Positions 10,440 to 24,400 are shown, counted from the stretch's first letter. The stretch: DNA of 64,000 nucleotides from Pochonia chlamydosporia 170 (GCF_001653235.2 NC_035794.1:930001-994000); one strand, 5' to 3'. The notes: a model not told the origin generated them from the letters alone. Program-made: numbers and translations.

Positions 10440-13400
10440 ATGTCACTCCCGGAGCGACCGGGCGGCAGTCCGGTCTACGAACATCGCAATGTCTACCGAA
10501 ACTCGCCTTCACGACGCCCTCGCCCTAATGATATAGAGACTGGCTTTCAACCTGTGCCAAGAGCAGGACATGAACGTGGGAAATCCGTATCCTCTTACGC
10601 CGAGACTATTTCCAACCCTAATGTCAATACAGAGACGCTCCCTCTGTCACCGACGAATCCTGCGGCCTCCCCCCCGCCGCACAGCCCCGACCAACCTTTT
10701 ACGCGCAAAAGGAGTCTGATTCGGCCGGAGCGAAATAGGATCGGAAAGGATCACAGAAACTACCACTACCACAGGCATGCCGCCAATATGGAGACCATGC
10801 CCTCGTCCACGGGCAACGATCCCATCTTGGAGAATGTCGACGGCTCTACCGAACAATCGGGTGGCTCGCAAACCCACGGCAGCTTCGCAGATAGCTCTCC
10901 ATCTCGACATCACCGGAGTCGGAAGACGAGTGGTGGTGACCAGGAGAAGGGTAATGCTCACGTTAAATCACATCCTCATCGCAGCAAGTCTGGCAAAATT
11001 ACCAAGGAAAGTAGGCACAGCAAGCACGGCAAGTCGCGCAAGAACCCTGCCATGGCCGAGCAGATTAGACCTCCGAGTGCTTGGAACGTTTACTGCGCCA
11101 TTGTCACCTTCTGGTGCCCAGACTTCATGTTGAAGTGCTGCGGAAAACCTACAAAGGCTCAGCGCCGAGCCTGGAGAGAGAAGATGGGCCTGATAAGTAT
11201 CATTCTTGTCATCATGGCCATTGTTGGTTTCCTCACCTTTGGATTCACCGCTACCGTGTGCAGTGCTCCTCCCGAGAGATTGAGAGTCAACAAGGTAACT
11301 GGCGGCTACATGATCTTTCACGGTGTTGCGTATGACTTGTCAAGCTCCCATCATCCTCCCGCTGAAGGCATTCCCCTCCGACAAGATCGTACGGGTGCCA
11401 ACGTTTTGTTCGACTTGCCCGAGAAACACGCAGGTCAGGATGGCAGCTTTCTCTTCCAAAACGTCAATGGCCACTGCAAGGGACTCATCAACAAGGCACC
11501 AAACTCGGATGTGCCTACCAACAACAACGGCGAGTTGGCCTGGTACTATCCCTGCACAACCTTCAACCAGGATGGTTCGACACGCCCCAATTTCACCAAC
11601 CCGTATTATCTGGGCTATGCCTGTCACACTAGTTCGAATGCTCGAAATGCCTTTTATCTTGGTCTGAAGGGAGCAGCCGATGTCTACTTCACCTGGGATG
11701 ACATTCGCAACAGCTCTCGCAATTTGATTGTCTACTCTGGCAGTGTGCTCGATCTCAATCTGCTTAACTGGTTCAACGAGACGGAGATTACGGTCCCCGA
11801 TCGCTTCAAAATTTTGCGAGACCAGGACAGCGCAGTCAACAGGGCTATTCGAGGACGTGACGTAACGCGCATGTTCCAGTCTTCTGGCGACAAGCAGGTT
11901 GCTCAGTGTCTTGAAGAAATCACCCGAGTTGGATTTGTCGATACGGAGACTGTCGGCTGTATAGCGTCCAAGGTCGTACTTTACTGCGCTCTTATCCTGA
12001 TTCTTTCTGTTGTCGGAACGCGTTTTGTTCTGGCCTTGATTTTCCAGTGGTTTATCAGCCGCAAATACGCAGCCTCAAAGACGTCGCAAACCTCGGACCG
12101 TAGAAAGCGTGCCAAGCAGATTGAGGACTGGTCCGAGGACATTTATCGCGCTCCTCCTCGACTGCCAGGCGATGTTGGTAGCTCTGCCATGGGTTCCGAC
12201 CGAACCAGCAAGCGAGGCTCGTCTTTCTTACCAACCACCTCGCGATTCTCTGCAGTCTACGGATCCGACCAACCTACCAGAGCCAGACGGCAGCCTACAA
12301 CCATGGCCAGCCAAGGTCCCGGCAGCTCTCTGCTCAACCCTAATTCCATTTATAGACAAGCCAACGATAGCCGTGCCAGCTTCCTGCGCTCCGACCCTTA
12401 CTCCAGTGCTGCCAGCCCCTCCGATGGCCCTGGCCCTGCAGGTTTTATTCACGATGCTGTCGTGCCTCAGCCACCGTCTGACTGGATGCCATTTGGTTTC
12501 CCCCTTGCTCACACTATGTGCTTGGTTACTGCTTACTCGGAAGGCGCCGAGGGTATCCGCACCACTCTCGACTCTATTGCCATGACCGACTACCCCAACA
12601 GCCACAAGGCTATCGTTGTTATTTGCGACGGTATTATTAAGGGTAAGGGCGAGGCGGTCTCTACCCCGGACGTCTGCTTGGGCATGATGAAGGATCACTC
12701 CACGCCCCCAGAGATGGTTGAGTCATTCTCCTATGTGGCTGTTGCCAGCGGGTCGAAGCGCCACAACATGGCCAAGGTCTACTGCGGATTCTACGATTAC
12801 GGTAATAAGAGCCGTATCCCGGTTGACAAGCAGCAGCGTGTGCCCATGATGCTCATTGTCAAATGCGGTACTCCGGACGAGGCTGACAAGGCCAAGCCTG
12901 GTAACCGTGGCAAGCGAGACAGTCAAATCATTCTGATGTCGTTCCTGCAAAAGGTCATGTTTGACGAGCGAATGACGGAGCTGGAGTACGAAATGTTCAA
13001 TGGTCTTTGGAAGGTCACGGGAATCTCACCCGATTACTACGAAATCGTCCTCATGGTTGACGCCGACACCAAGGTATTCCCCGACAGTTTGACGCACATG
13101 GTGTCTGCCATGGTCAAAGACCCCGAGATCATGGGCTTGTGTGGTGAGACCAAGATTGCCAACAAGCGAGACAGCTGGGTCACTGCCATTCAGGTGTTTG
13201 AGTACTTCATTTCCCACCACTTGGCCAAGTCGTTTGAGTCAGTCTTTGGTGGTGTTACGTGTTTGCCTGGTTGCTTCTGCATGTACCGTATCAAGGCGCC
13301 CAAGGGCGGTCAGAACTACTGGGTGCCCATTCTCGCCAATCCAGACGTTGTGGAGCACTACTCTGAGAATGTGGTTGAAACGTTGCATGAGAAGAACTTG

Positions 13401-14194
13401 TACTTGCTTGGTGAGGATCGATACCTGACGACTCTGATGCTGCGCACGTTCCCAAAGCGAAAGCAGGTGTTTGTGCCTCAAGCTGTGTGCAAGACGACGG
13501 TACCCGACAAGTTTATGGTTCTGCTCTCTCAACGCCGTCGCTGGATCAACTCGACTGTTCACAACCTTATGGAGCTTATTCTGGTTCGAGACTTGTGCGG
13601 TACATTCTGCTTCAGCATGCAGTTTGTTGTCTTTGTAGAACTTGTGGGCACGCTGGTGCTGCCGGCTGCTATTGCTTTTACCTTCTATGTTGGTAAGTAA
13701 ACTTAAGTCCCCCAAGAACTGAATCCTCCGACACATGCTAACCACTTCTTCTCCTCGCAGTCATCACCTCCATTATACACTCACCACCACAAATCATTCC
13801 CCTAGTGTTACTTGCCCTCATCCTCGGTCTACCAGGTCTCCTCATCCTCGTCACAGCCCACTCATGGTCCTACGTCGTCTGGATGTTAATCTACCTGGTT
13901 TCGCTACCCATCTGGAACTTTGTGCTCCCGACATATGCCTTCTGGAAGTTTGACGACTTCTCATGGGGCGACACGCGTAAGACGGCAGGAGACAAAGTCA
14001 AGAAGGGCGGCATCGAATACCAGGGCGAATTCGACAGCAGTAAGATTACCATGAAGCGATGGGCCGAATTTGAGCGCGAAAAGCGCGCCAAGTCCGCCTA
14101 CTTTGGGTCACGGGAGAACGTGGTAGGCGGCCATGGCAGTTGGGCTTTACCGCCTAGTCATTCTCAAGCGGATGGTTATTATTCTGACGCGTAA
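10440..14194 (+). CDS. chs4: Class IV chitin synthase (Chs3-type)
   Basis: Exons 10440-13692 and 13761-14194 (68-nt intron, GTAAGT donor) encode about 1228 residues, normal for class IV. This plasma-membrane GT2 enzyme polymerises UDP-GlcNAc into chitin. A basic, Ser/Pro-rich disordered N-terminus (about 1-210) is followed by hydrophobic segments near 250-272 and again before 530. The catalytic part contains VICDG near 727, VDADTK near 873, GEDRYL near 990 and the product-binding QRRRW near 1030, then C-terminal membrane helices. There is no myosin motor, which excludes classes V/VII; the QRRRW context and length fit the Chs3 family. The stop at 13698 would truncate the last helices, so the intron is well supported. 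The symbol follows Neurospora usage; other genera number this gene differently. Confidence 0.93.
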
Positions 14195-15269
14195 ATGCCG
14201 GGGGCGTCTGGAGAGTCCTTTTTTTTCATCTTGTTTTTAATTAACGGAGTATGATGGGTCGTCTACCTTGTACTGGTGGTGTTCTTTTTTGTTTCAAACG
14301 TATCTGATGGAGGGCTGGCACGAATGCTCTTCTTGTTTCTTAATCATGGCTTGTCTTGCCTAGCGAGTGGATAGCAAGCAGTGCTGGTGGTCGGTTGCAT
14401 CGCATGGCTGGGCTTGTATACAGGGTCAGCGTAATAATGGCATTGGCCATCATTTGTATTGTGGTCTATGGGTTGCGTCAAGTAGTTTTATTTGGAGTAC
14501 ATACCTAGGTAGTGGAATACGAAATAGGACTAGTCATAGCGTTTTCTTGCCTTTCAGCTGTGCTGATAATGGTGCCTTCAGATCTGTTTGGATAATTGTG
14601 ATAGTTTGATGCCCTGATATTGTACCAGCCATACGCATCAATTGATTTGAAGCTTCCAAGTACCAGAACCACCAGACACTTGAATACCTATGTACTACGA
14701 CACCTCATTACCTACCTAGGTACCTAGATATCTATGTACATACGCACATCATGTTACTCGTAGGCACTGCACGTAGTACGGCAAGAACACGACGATGAGA
14801 TCACAAAATACGCTACAAAACACACAATACAAGACACCGTGGCATAACGTAATAGTCATTAAAGGAGGGTACGAATAGGTATCATCAACCACAACACCAT
14901 TTTAACAATCCCACCTCAATCTCAGTCCAATTGAACTGAAAAGAAAGAAAAGCACACGCACAGAGCACAGGGTCATTATCGATCGTCTCATGTCCCGCGT
15001 ACGCCATGACAAAAGTGATCCGATCCGTCAACGCCGGCAAAGCTCGCTACAGCCAAAACAACAAGAAAAAAAAATCAGAAAAGAAGAAGGCAGAAATGGA
15101 CAAAAGTTAAACATGTGCCAAGAAGACAGCCCCAAAAATATTACTGGCAAGCTCTGTTACTTGCCACTCCCCTCGTTCTGTTTGTTTGTTTGGACTCTTG
15201 GCCATATGAAACGTAAAAATAGCCGGTTGGCTGGCCTTCTGTCTCTCCCAACTTGGTTCAAGTCAAGAA
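14195..15269. other. Convergent intergenic region between chitin synthase and Polo kinase
   Basis: This is the 3'-flanking DNA of two convergent genes. It holds several overlapping ACCTAGGTA-type palindromic words (around 14500-14520 and 14700-14735) and A-rich stretches after 14780. No coding frame with recognisable features or RNA gene was seen. Confidence 0.6.
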
Positions 15270-18200
15270 TCATTTCTTGGAGCTGTCAACCTCTTCTTCA
15301 CCCAATTCCCAGGGTTTGCGGGGATCGACAAGTGTTGACAATCGCTGGTCTCCCCAACGAGCACCAATCGTGACCCAGACGTGCTTCTGGGGAATTGTTG
15401 TGTTGACCAGCTCTCGGAATCCTGTCCACCGTAGGCGAGACTCTCTGCTCATGGAGCTGTTTCCAAGACCACCATTGGAAACCCATTCTTTGACGACATT
15501 CTTGATAAACTCAATCTTGCGTCGAAAGTCGTTGGCGGCGGGAATGCCTTGGACTTCGGGATCAATCTCGGGTCGTTTGCGAGTGCTGGCCGAGCGGCTA
15601 GACGACCTGCTTTGGAAGTTGAGCAGCGTCTGCAATGGATACGACAGCGTTGCGCGGTCGTCCAGGGCCGCTGCGCCTATCGTGCCTGTGGACGCCAGCC
15701 TTTCCGCAGCGTCCTGGGGGAGATGCCAAAAGTGACACCAAGTGCCAGTGGCATCCAGTACAATCTTGGTGTGATCAGGAAAGTTGAACTGAAGATGCCC
15801 GTCACAAAACACCCAGCAGCCGACATCTCCAAACCTCTGGTAAAAGGTTACGAGCTCCGCCATTGTGCCTTTGGCCCCTGGCGACATGACTCCTTGCCCC
15901 TCAGTCTCTTCAACAGGGAGGTTTTCGTCTCTGCCATAGGCAATCATGTAGTTGGCAAACTTCTTCCAGAGAATGATTCTCTCCCGCTTGCGATGCTGAT
16001 AAATGTCCTTGCCCGGATTCATCTTACCAGCCGTGCCGTCGTCGCCAATAGACACCCGAAACTGCTCGGGCGAAACGTTGACTTCGGCCAGGCCACTCTC
16101 GCCGTTATTTTCAAAAAACTTGATTGCCTCTGTCATGGGAACCGGCTGGCTCCGGTCAAAGTAGGATTTATCCTCCCGACGGAGAATATGTTTTTCGGCG
16201 CCTCGAATGAAAATTCCCGCTGGTGGCAGCATGACGGTTTTGCTGCCCTCGGTAGTTGGAATATCTCTCAATACACATCCAACGCTGCCGTCATTCAAAA
16301 TATAACCAAGCCCAAACTTGTTGGTATAGTCGACCCATTTGACCACTACGTGCGGGTGAGGAGGTGATACAGTCTTGGAGGAAATAATGGCCATGGTCCG
16401 TGAGTTCAATGCCCTCTCCAATTCTGCTTGCAATTTTCTCAGTCGCTCAAGGATAATGTCTGGCTTTGAACCAGCAATGCCCTCTGTCTTCTCGGACGGG
16501 GCGAAGAGAGTCGTCGACCGAATGGATTGTGAGTTTGACCTCTTGAGTGGTTGTAATGGAGCAGATGTCATGGTGGCTGCCCGCTCAACAACCTGCAGAC
16601 TCGGGGCTGAACGTGTTGTTGGAAGACCTGTACGGGTAGAGCCGCGGGCACTCTTGTGAGATCCTTCTGAAAGTCCCTTTGAGGCTGTGTCCCGAATAAC
16701 TTCTCGGCGCAATGACCCCCGTACACTTTGGCTAGCTGTCAGGGCAGGGTCGACAGGAGGATTCGATTTGGTGGTAGATGAAGATGCAGTAGGTCTGCTT
16801 TGAGCTCGCTGCTGAGCAGCAAAGCTCTGGGGAGGCTGCCTCAGCAGACCTAAAGATGTCTTCTGGGCATTATTTTGCGGTTCCTCCGTAATTGGTGCTA
16901 CTTGCGTGGTGTGAGGGCCGACTGAGTTTGAGAACTTGCTCCTTTGCGGCATATGTTCTCGCAACCAGTCGTCAAATGGTCGATACACTATGTTCTCGGC
17001 AAGTGGAATCGTGGGAGTCAGGCCAACCTTCTCCTCTTGTGCCATCTCTTTCCAAACTTGCGAGTGGATGACCTTGGCGTCAGACCAGGGACCAATTCCA
17101 CTCTCCCGGCACATTTCTTTCAAATTTCGGTAGGAAGTAGCCTGCATAGAGCTGCCCATTCGAGTGGCATAAAACTCCTGCCGCTCCGGCGGTAGTTCAC
17201 GGAGCCGGTAGCTCATGTCGATGTCTGTGGGCATGTACCCACAGGTGAAGAATGGGTGTTGAATAATATCGTCCGGCTCAGGGCGACGGTCCGCGTCCTC
17301 CAGCATAGTGGCGACCAAATCTTTAGCCTCCTGGCTAATGTACTTTTGAGACGTTTCGCTGGTCGGCCACTCGTAATCTCTCTCCCTGGCTCGGCGGTAA
17401 ATCTCATCCGTAGTGGAGGATTGGAACGGAGGTTTTGATGTGAGCATAGCGAACCTGGTTGCGGTTAGTCACATGCACCACGAAAGCAACATGAACGAGT
17501 GTAAGTTCATATTTGATAGGGTGCTTACATGATAATTCCCAAGCTCCAAATGTCGACCATGTGGTCGTGCCCCTTCTTACCCTTTTCCAAGATTTCAGGG
17601 GCAATGTAGTTGGGCGTTCCGCAGAGCGTTGTACGGCGAATGGTTTGCATGTCCCTACCAGTAACAACCAAAGCTGCTAATCCAAAGTCACCAATCTTGG
17701 CGTTCATGTGAGAATCTAAAAAGATATTGCCCATCTTCAGGTCACGGTGAATGATGCCTTTGGCGTGCATATATTTGATTGCTCCAGTGATTTGAACAGA
17801 GTAGAAGCGAACTTCGGGTTCGGTGATCCCCTTGCGGCGCTTGACCATATCCATCAATGAGCCGTTGTTGCATTGTTCTAGGACGAGATATGCGCAGTTG
17901 TCGAAAGAAAAGGCCCGAAAGAACTGGACAATGTTCTTGTGCTTCATTTTGGAGTGTATTTGAAGCTCGGTTTGAAACTAAAAAGTAAAATAGGTCAGAC
18001 GAGAACTTCTCGCGGCGTAACAGCTGGAGTGAGTATGACGGACTTTTTGCTCCATCTTTGGAGGCATTTTGCTCTTGACAATCTTCAAAGCATATTTTTG
18101 CTTGGTTGCTACGTGCAAGCCGCTGTAGGCAATGGCGAAACCACCTTTCCCTAACAGCTTGCCTACTTGGTAGGTAGCTCCATCTGGGCGATCGGAGCTA

Positions 18201-18382
18201 CATGGCTCAAAGACTTCGGGAGGCGGAGGCGGAGGATGCTCCTTGTCTTTTGCAGCTCGAAGTTGTGCTGCCGTCTTGACTTTGTTTTCCGTAGCTTTGG
18301 GCAATCGTTGGGCGTTGGCATCTCTAGGAGACAAAGCCTCGAGATCAACGCCGCCTTTGGTCGCCGCCAACCTATGGGCCAT
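15270..18382 (-). CDS. CDC5: Polo-like serine/threonine kinase (Cdc5/Plo1)
   Basis: Exons 18044-18382, 17529-17977 and 15270-17454 give about 990 residues. Polo kinase drives mitotic entry, spindle and septation events. The kinase domain near residues 70-330 shows the glycine loop LGKGGFAIAYSG, ALKIV with the catalytic Lys, HRDLKMGN, DFGLA, the activation segment TLCGTPNYIAPE and VDIWSLG. A long low-complexity linker follows. Two polo-box regions lie near 630-720 (VKWVDYTNKFGLGY) and 800-870 (FYQRFGDVGCWVFCDGHLQF), which target the kinase to primed phosphosites. The C-terminal extension after the second box is longer than in yeast or animal Polo. Introns are 66 and 74 nt; the first has a GTCCGT donor. 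The conserved run FQTELQIHSKMKHKNIV is restored across the first junction. It converges with the chitin synthase gene. Confidence 0.95.
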
Positions 18383-19592
18383 GGCTTCTAGGTAAGGCGT
18401 AGATTACCGCGTGTTGTATCAAAATACTGATGCGTGGTCGAGAGTGGATTGAGACGATTGGTTTTTCCGTTTGTGATGTCGGCGGTGGTAAAGGAACGGC
18501 AAACGAGGAGCCTGGTGTCAAAGATAAGTATGGAGATTGCTATTGTTCGTTGCTCAATTATCGTGAATGCGTAGAATCCTGAGTAGTTCATCTACATTGC
18601 ACAGAAACCGATTGAGGCAGGAAGAGGAACAGACTGAGGATGTCCAAGGGGCCAGATTGCGGGCTTAGTATGAAAAGGTAGGAGGAAGTGATAACATACA
18701 ATTCAAACACGTACGGCATTCGCAGCGAAGCAAAGCCACAGTGAGCCAACAGTGAGGTTGTTGGCGTTGGCTTCTAGAGACGCCAAAAAGACATTTAGCA
18801 ATGTTGGATTGTCGATGTGGATGCTTTTGTGTGTGCATGTGTGTGTCGGAGACGGAGAGCACAGCCAAGGAGCATGGAGATTGGGTTGATCAAATTGGAC
18901 GTAGCAACCGGACAGCTACACGAGTCTCTTGCCTATTTCCATGGGCGGTTTGTGTACTTTGACCGTGACTTGTCGTTGCCGGGGAACCAAGCCACTCCGT
19001 TCATCTGGTTTCCGTCCAATGACAGCGCTGCATCAAGGAGCTTGGAGATGCTCTTAGTGGCTGTCAGCACCCACACCAGTCCCGATTTGGCGGCAAAATC
19101 AATTGATGCCCACCAACCAGTTGACCCACCAGACCTGACACTGAAGAGCACAACGAGCCAGCAGCATTGGCGGTGGTGCTCCAGTGCCTGGCTGTCCCTC
19201 CTTGGTCCCTGAATCAAAGGCTAACCAGAGATGGACCAAGACTCGTGGCGATGACTGCACTTGGCCTCAGCCGGGAGACTGCGGGATCTTGACATCACAG
19301 TCATCGGCCATCGCGGATTTACGGCTGGGAACAATTCCTTTTCATCTGTTCCCGGACTTGACGACGACAAGGACCATTTCATTCTTTCCCAGACTGCCGC
19401 ATTATGCAATAACGATTTCTTCCTCTCCATCCCAAGAGTGCACTCCTCGAATTCTGCGTATATCAAGCACACCCCACCTGAGGTATCTTCCAGGTGCCTG
19501 GCGGCAACCTCAGCTTCCTGTCAACATCGAGCTCCTATCACGACCAATTCAAACCCAAGCACGGTCTCTGACCACAACGCAACTGGCAAACC
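18383..19592. other. Divergent intergenic region (Polo kinase / OPA3-like)
   Basis: About 1.2 kb separate the Polo kinase start (-) from the OPA3-like start (+), so both promoters must lie here. The region just upstream of 19593 is CA- and pyrimidine-rich, as in a fungal leader. Open frames here are short and unlike known proteins. Confidence 0.5.
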
Positions 19593-20314
19593 ATGGTGCC
19601 TCTGCCCCTATTCAAGCTCGCGTCGCTCTTTGTGCGGCACATTTCCAAATATGGCGCCGTAAGACCTCATTCTCCGTCAATTGCTGACCTAGTCATACGC
19701 CGCAAACTGACACTTCCAAGAACCAAATCAAGGCCCAAGCCCACGATCACCCGCGATTCCGTGCATTCGCCGCCAAATATGGCCAACACATCCATCAACT
19801 AAACATGCGCATGTCCGTCGCCCTCCTCCGCGATCCCGAAGCAGAGCGCCGTGCAAAAGAACGAGCCGAAGCACCCACCGTCAAAACCGAAGAGCAACAC
19901 AAACGCGACGAAGCCGCAAGACTAAAATCCAGCACGAGCAGCTCCTCGTCCTCCTCACAATCATCAAAATACCCCAGATTCACTTTTCAAAACGTGTGGA
20001 AGAGGAAGTTTCGGCCCCTGCCAGAAAACAAAGCCGTCGATCTTTTTGCAGACGTGATTGGCGACACGTTTATCCTCGGCGTGGCAGGCGGATTGATCAT
20101 ATACGAGTCGTGGAAGGCGTTGCAAAAGCCAGATGTGAATAAGCAGCGGATTGACGATTTAAGTGAAAGAGTAGAGGCACTGAGGAGACGGGAGGAGGAG
20201 TTGGCGGATGTCGAGGAGAAGCAGAGACAGAGATTTGAGGCGTTGGAGGAAGCCCTGAGGGCATTAAGGGATCCCAAAACCAAGCAGCCCCTGTTACCGA
20301 CATTGCAACCTTGA
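19593..20314 (+). CDS. OPA3: OPA3-like mitochondrial membrane protein
   Basis: Exons 19593-19658 and 19721-20314 (62-nt intron) encode 219 residues. The N-terminus PLPLFKLASLFVRHISKYGA followed across the intron by NQIKAQAHDHPRFR is the typical OPA3 start, an amphipathic mitochondrial-targeting region. A hydrophobic segment (DTFILGVAGGLIIYESW) and a C-terminal coiled coil rich in Arg, Glu and Leu follow, with a Ser-rich insert around residues 105-120. Family members sit in mitochondrial membranes and affect morphology and lipid metabolism; human OPA3 is mutated in optic atrophy. The exact biochemical role is unknown. The intron junction is supported by the conserved motif spanning it. Confidence 0.88.
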
Positions 20315-20686
20315 ATGCCGAATGGGATGGGTATTTGGGAGCTAACCAAGGCTCCCCTTCTTTTTGTTGTCGGTGGAGAATTCGGTGATGAGCCACATCA
20401 TGGTTGGAGTTTGAGCGGCCGATACCATTGTATATTTGGGCACATGGGACTTTTTTTGTAAATTCTTTTGTACACTACATCTTCTGGGGCGATCTGAATC
20501 AGCATGAATACGGAACTTGGGGGAAAGACAGCACGTCCACTCCAGAAAAGGAGGGGCCGAAAATGGGTAGAATAGGCGAGGGAAGGCAAGAAGGCAGACA
20601 GCTCTTTCCACTCTTGAAATTAGACTTAGAAACCCCGAGGCCGTCTGATCGAAACAGCTGCAAAAGCAAAAAAAACACCTCAAATT

Positions 20687-21479
20687 ATGGCATTAACTCA
20701 CGACGTCAATCACCAGAGCCATCAGCCATGTTCAGTTCCTCACTTCGTCAGAGGCACGAATGGGCAATACTGCTTGCACATCTGGATAAATCTCCCTCGA
20801 AATGGAAAGGTACGAGTCGTGAGTCAGTGTAACTTGGTAGTCCAACCCATTGACACGCGAACGCGAACAGAAACACAACTGCCAAACCACGACCTTGAAT
20901 TTCCCGTTCAAGGATCGGCCAATCGCTCGGGAACCTTTCGGATGGTTCTCATCTCTACACAGAATGTAGATACAAATGCCATAGCTCGCAATCTCAGTCA
21001 TCTTTCCAAACATAGCGTCGGCAAGCGCGGCGTTGTACTTTTGATGCAAGGGCATGACGCCATGTCGTCGTTCATGCACATCCAACTACAGTACGTGTAT
21101 GAAAGCTCTACGGCCAATGCCCTTCTCATGAAATTATAGAGCGCTTAAGTATGGCAACATCTCTGTCATGCCTATTTCGCACCTCGGTCAGCTCATTGCC
21201 CAACTAGAGTCACTACGGAATCATGACGGTCTTGGTGTAAACACACTCGGTCAAGTTAAAAGCCGGGCGGTCCGAAGGAATCTTCTTTGTCATTGCGTTC
21301 CTGGGTTCCCTCTGTCCGTGGAACAGGCAGATGTACTGTTAAGCTCGGCTAAAGATGTAAGGGGGTTGGCCAACATGATACAGACCCAAGAAGGACAACG
21401 GCAAATCTGTGAGCTGCTGGGTGCCACTGATGGTCGCAGGCTGGCTACATATTTTACTTACGGCCCGAAGCCGATCTGA
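20687..21479 (+). CDS. Unidentified conserved-looking two-exon protein
   Basis: Exons 20687-21090 and 21140-21479 join in frame through a 49-nt intron (GTACGT donor, TTATAG acceptor) to give about 247 residues. Removing the intron turns two broken frames into a continuous one, reading MHIQLQ then ALKYGNISVMPISHLGQL, which is good evidence for a real gene. The N-terminal half holds a beta-strand-rich stretch (FRMVLISTQNVD; GKRGVVLLMQGHDAM). The C-terminal half has a helical stretch ending in LATYFTYGP. The pattern of a regular alpha/beta domain is visible but no family was recognised. The start could lie at an upstream exon. It is tandem to the OPA3-like gene, 373 nt downstream. Confidence 0.55.
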
Positions 21480-24400
21480 AAGTATGTCATAAACTTTAAG
21501 GGGCCGGAACGATGGAGCTAGAGAGAAGCGGTAGGTGTACGCACACGCCCTTGACCAGAACACACCAGGCAAAAAGACTGAAAAGTGAAGGGGCAGTGTT
21601 GTTTGGTGGCAAGGCATGGTTATACCTCAAGGCTGAAGTGGGAAACAGATGAAATATGGCTATCGAATCGATACGCTTCGAGGTGTCAATTACGCGGCGC
21701 TTTATGAAACGGGAAAAAGCCAACGACAACCCGCCGTTGGCCGTCCGTGCTATATCCCGCAGCCGCGCGCCTGATGATGATCTCGGGCTGGTTTCACAAG
21801 AGAATGATGAAGCCCAATAGAAGCAATCCGGCAGCCAAAAGCTTACCACCATCACGATATTTTGTAAAACCTATGGATTCGCCCAAATTGAATGGACAGC
21901 TTTGCTCAAATTGTGCCGATTCTGCGGCCTCCGACTGTTCTGGCTACTTCGCACGTCGCCCAACAATTCTATGACAAGGCATCAGCTGGTCTATTTTCGG
22001 CTCGAATTGGCCGACTCTCATAACTACCCGGCTGAGCCCAATCCAAAGTATGGAGTGGTCATAATGTGACGATTGAGGACTCTGTCATAAATAGGGAATA
22101 TTGAACGAGTTAATTTATTCACTCTCAGTGATGTCGCTCATGGCGACCAATTGAAGCGGTGTTCCCGTTCCAACAATAGAAACAACTATTTATGCACGCC
22201 GAGCATAAACCATGCTGGTATCAAAAGCCACACCTAACCTCAATGCGGGTGAGAAATCTATGCAGAGTGGGATAAATTGTGGGTAACAGTAGAATATCTC
22301 TGTAGACTGTCAGGCAGTTCATGAGAAGATACACACCAAAAGTTTTGATTTAAGGACGAACATCATTCGAGGCTCCCTGAATATATCTTCGTGCCACTCT
22401 GTTCAGGTATTGACTTCTAAGGAGAAGAAAAATGGTTGATCTGAATCACAAGCAGTCGGCCAGGTCATTATGAGAATCGCGAAGCAACACCGCATGTTGG
22501 ATGGAATGGCCACTGAGGAAGTCGATCGATTCTGTTGCATCTGCATGTCTTGAACAAGAGTGATACGGGATGTGGTTGGCTGCTTATTCGTCATTGAGGT
22601 GCCACAACCACGGTTGCCTCCAATCAACGATGTCGAGCAGCCGCCCGCTGTGACCAGGGCACTCTCGCTTCTCTCATTATGACAGATCCGCACAGGGACA
22701 TCAGCCAAGCTCCAAGGGTCCATCAGTATGGAAGTTTGTTAAATACCGAGGCAGGATTGACCGATATGCCAGTCATGCGCAAAAGGCTGCTCAACGGCCT
22801 AGACCTTGAAGCGACTGGATTAATTGAGGCTGATATCATACGAGGCAAAAACTTTGCGTTCTTGGCGGTAATATTGAAAGATGGTTTGGGAGCCCGCCAT
22901 TTCCCTACCCAACCTAAGTTGCCGTCGCAAAAAGTCGAACTGACAGAGCGGGATGTGCTCATAATAGCATCGATCATAAGTTGGCTATCCGAAGCGGATA
23001 CCGCGGAACGGAGTATGTAGGTTGCGAAATACGCAACTTTGCTTCTGGTGCGCAAACCTCTATTGATCATTCAACCCCTCGATAGCTGCAGGATTGGGGA
23101 ACAATCACCGAGATGTCCATGAAGTGCAGCATTTACTTTGGACAGGAGGGTCGTGTTTTGGTTCGGGTTTACCACCTGCTGTTGCGGTATCATATTAGAC
23201 TCGACAAACGAGGATGAAAATTGTTGGTACCAGCCTGTCGGTGTTGAAGGCTGTTGGGATACGCACGTGGCCAGCGAATGGAAATGAGTGGAAGCAACGA
23301 ATTCGATTGATCCAAGGCAACCTGATGAGTTCCTGTCGAAGAGCAGGTGTGCAGTTCACCGCATTGTCGGGACTTGAGAGGGGCAGAAACCTCCACAGGC
23401 CTCATGACCATTGCATGACATGAGAGCTGGAGTGGACCTGGCAGACGGATACAGGGCCGGGTTGACAACTTGACCCACAAGCTTCTTGGAACCATCAATA
23501 TAATTGCATTGTTGTTTCTGGTTCTCGAGTATCTTGACAGCGGGGCTTTCTGTGAAGCAAGGTCCGGTGCAAGTGGGCTGCAAGTGATTTCATCGTGTTC
23601 GTCGGGGGCCTGTCGTTGAAAGTCAATCGGCTGTGGCTTGACCAGGCACTCAGACACCATGTGCTTCACCACAGCACCCTTGTTGTCGCACAACTCACAC
23701 GAGACCAGCCACCGTCGCGCCTGTGTTGGGGACCAGTGTCAGGACGAACAGGAACAACAACTCCTGGCGGCGAAGCAGGAAGACGAAGGAGTTTCCTGCT
23801 ATGCTGCCGTTTCACATAGGTCACCCGCTTTGCGACCAGATGTGTGATAATCACATAGCCTGAACAACTATTCTACCGGGAAGACCAGATGGCGTAGCCT
23901 TAGGCTTGGGTGGTTGTCTGGTGACAATGCAATAGCGGATCTTGATAAGATTCCATGGGCACAATCCCAGGACAGTGTTCGGACTCGAAAATAGGAACTT
24001 ATAGGCCGAATGCGCTATAGCCGACTGATAGTGCTTGATTTGTATGCATGAACGAGCAAACGGTACTTCGGTGAAGTGATGGCATCGTTGCCGTGGCTTT
24101 CGAAATTGGCTGGAGTGATGGAGACCAAGCCGGGTCTTGGTTTTGCAAAGGCTGACGATTCAGAAGCCAAGAAACGCACGGGTATTCGCCGAAAGGACCA
24201 GTGACCATCGCTCGAAATGCCAGAGGCTGCAGTAACATCCAGAGCCGTCCTATCCCGTTGCAGAGAAAGACTGCAGAGGCATCCCAAACGGCCGTTGCGT
24301 GACGAGGGGCGACTATCGAACACGGTGGGACTTTGAGGGGACTTTGAGGAGGTGTGAAGACAGGAGTGACAGTGGCTGCCACGAAAAGTACCTCGACCAA

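Noticed and set aside
22679..23070. Opposed frames of about 115 codons on both strands
   Set aside because: They overlap each other; neither has a recognised motif, good context or splice partners, so neither could be preferred.
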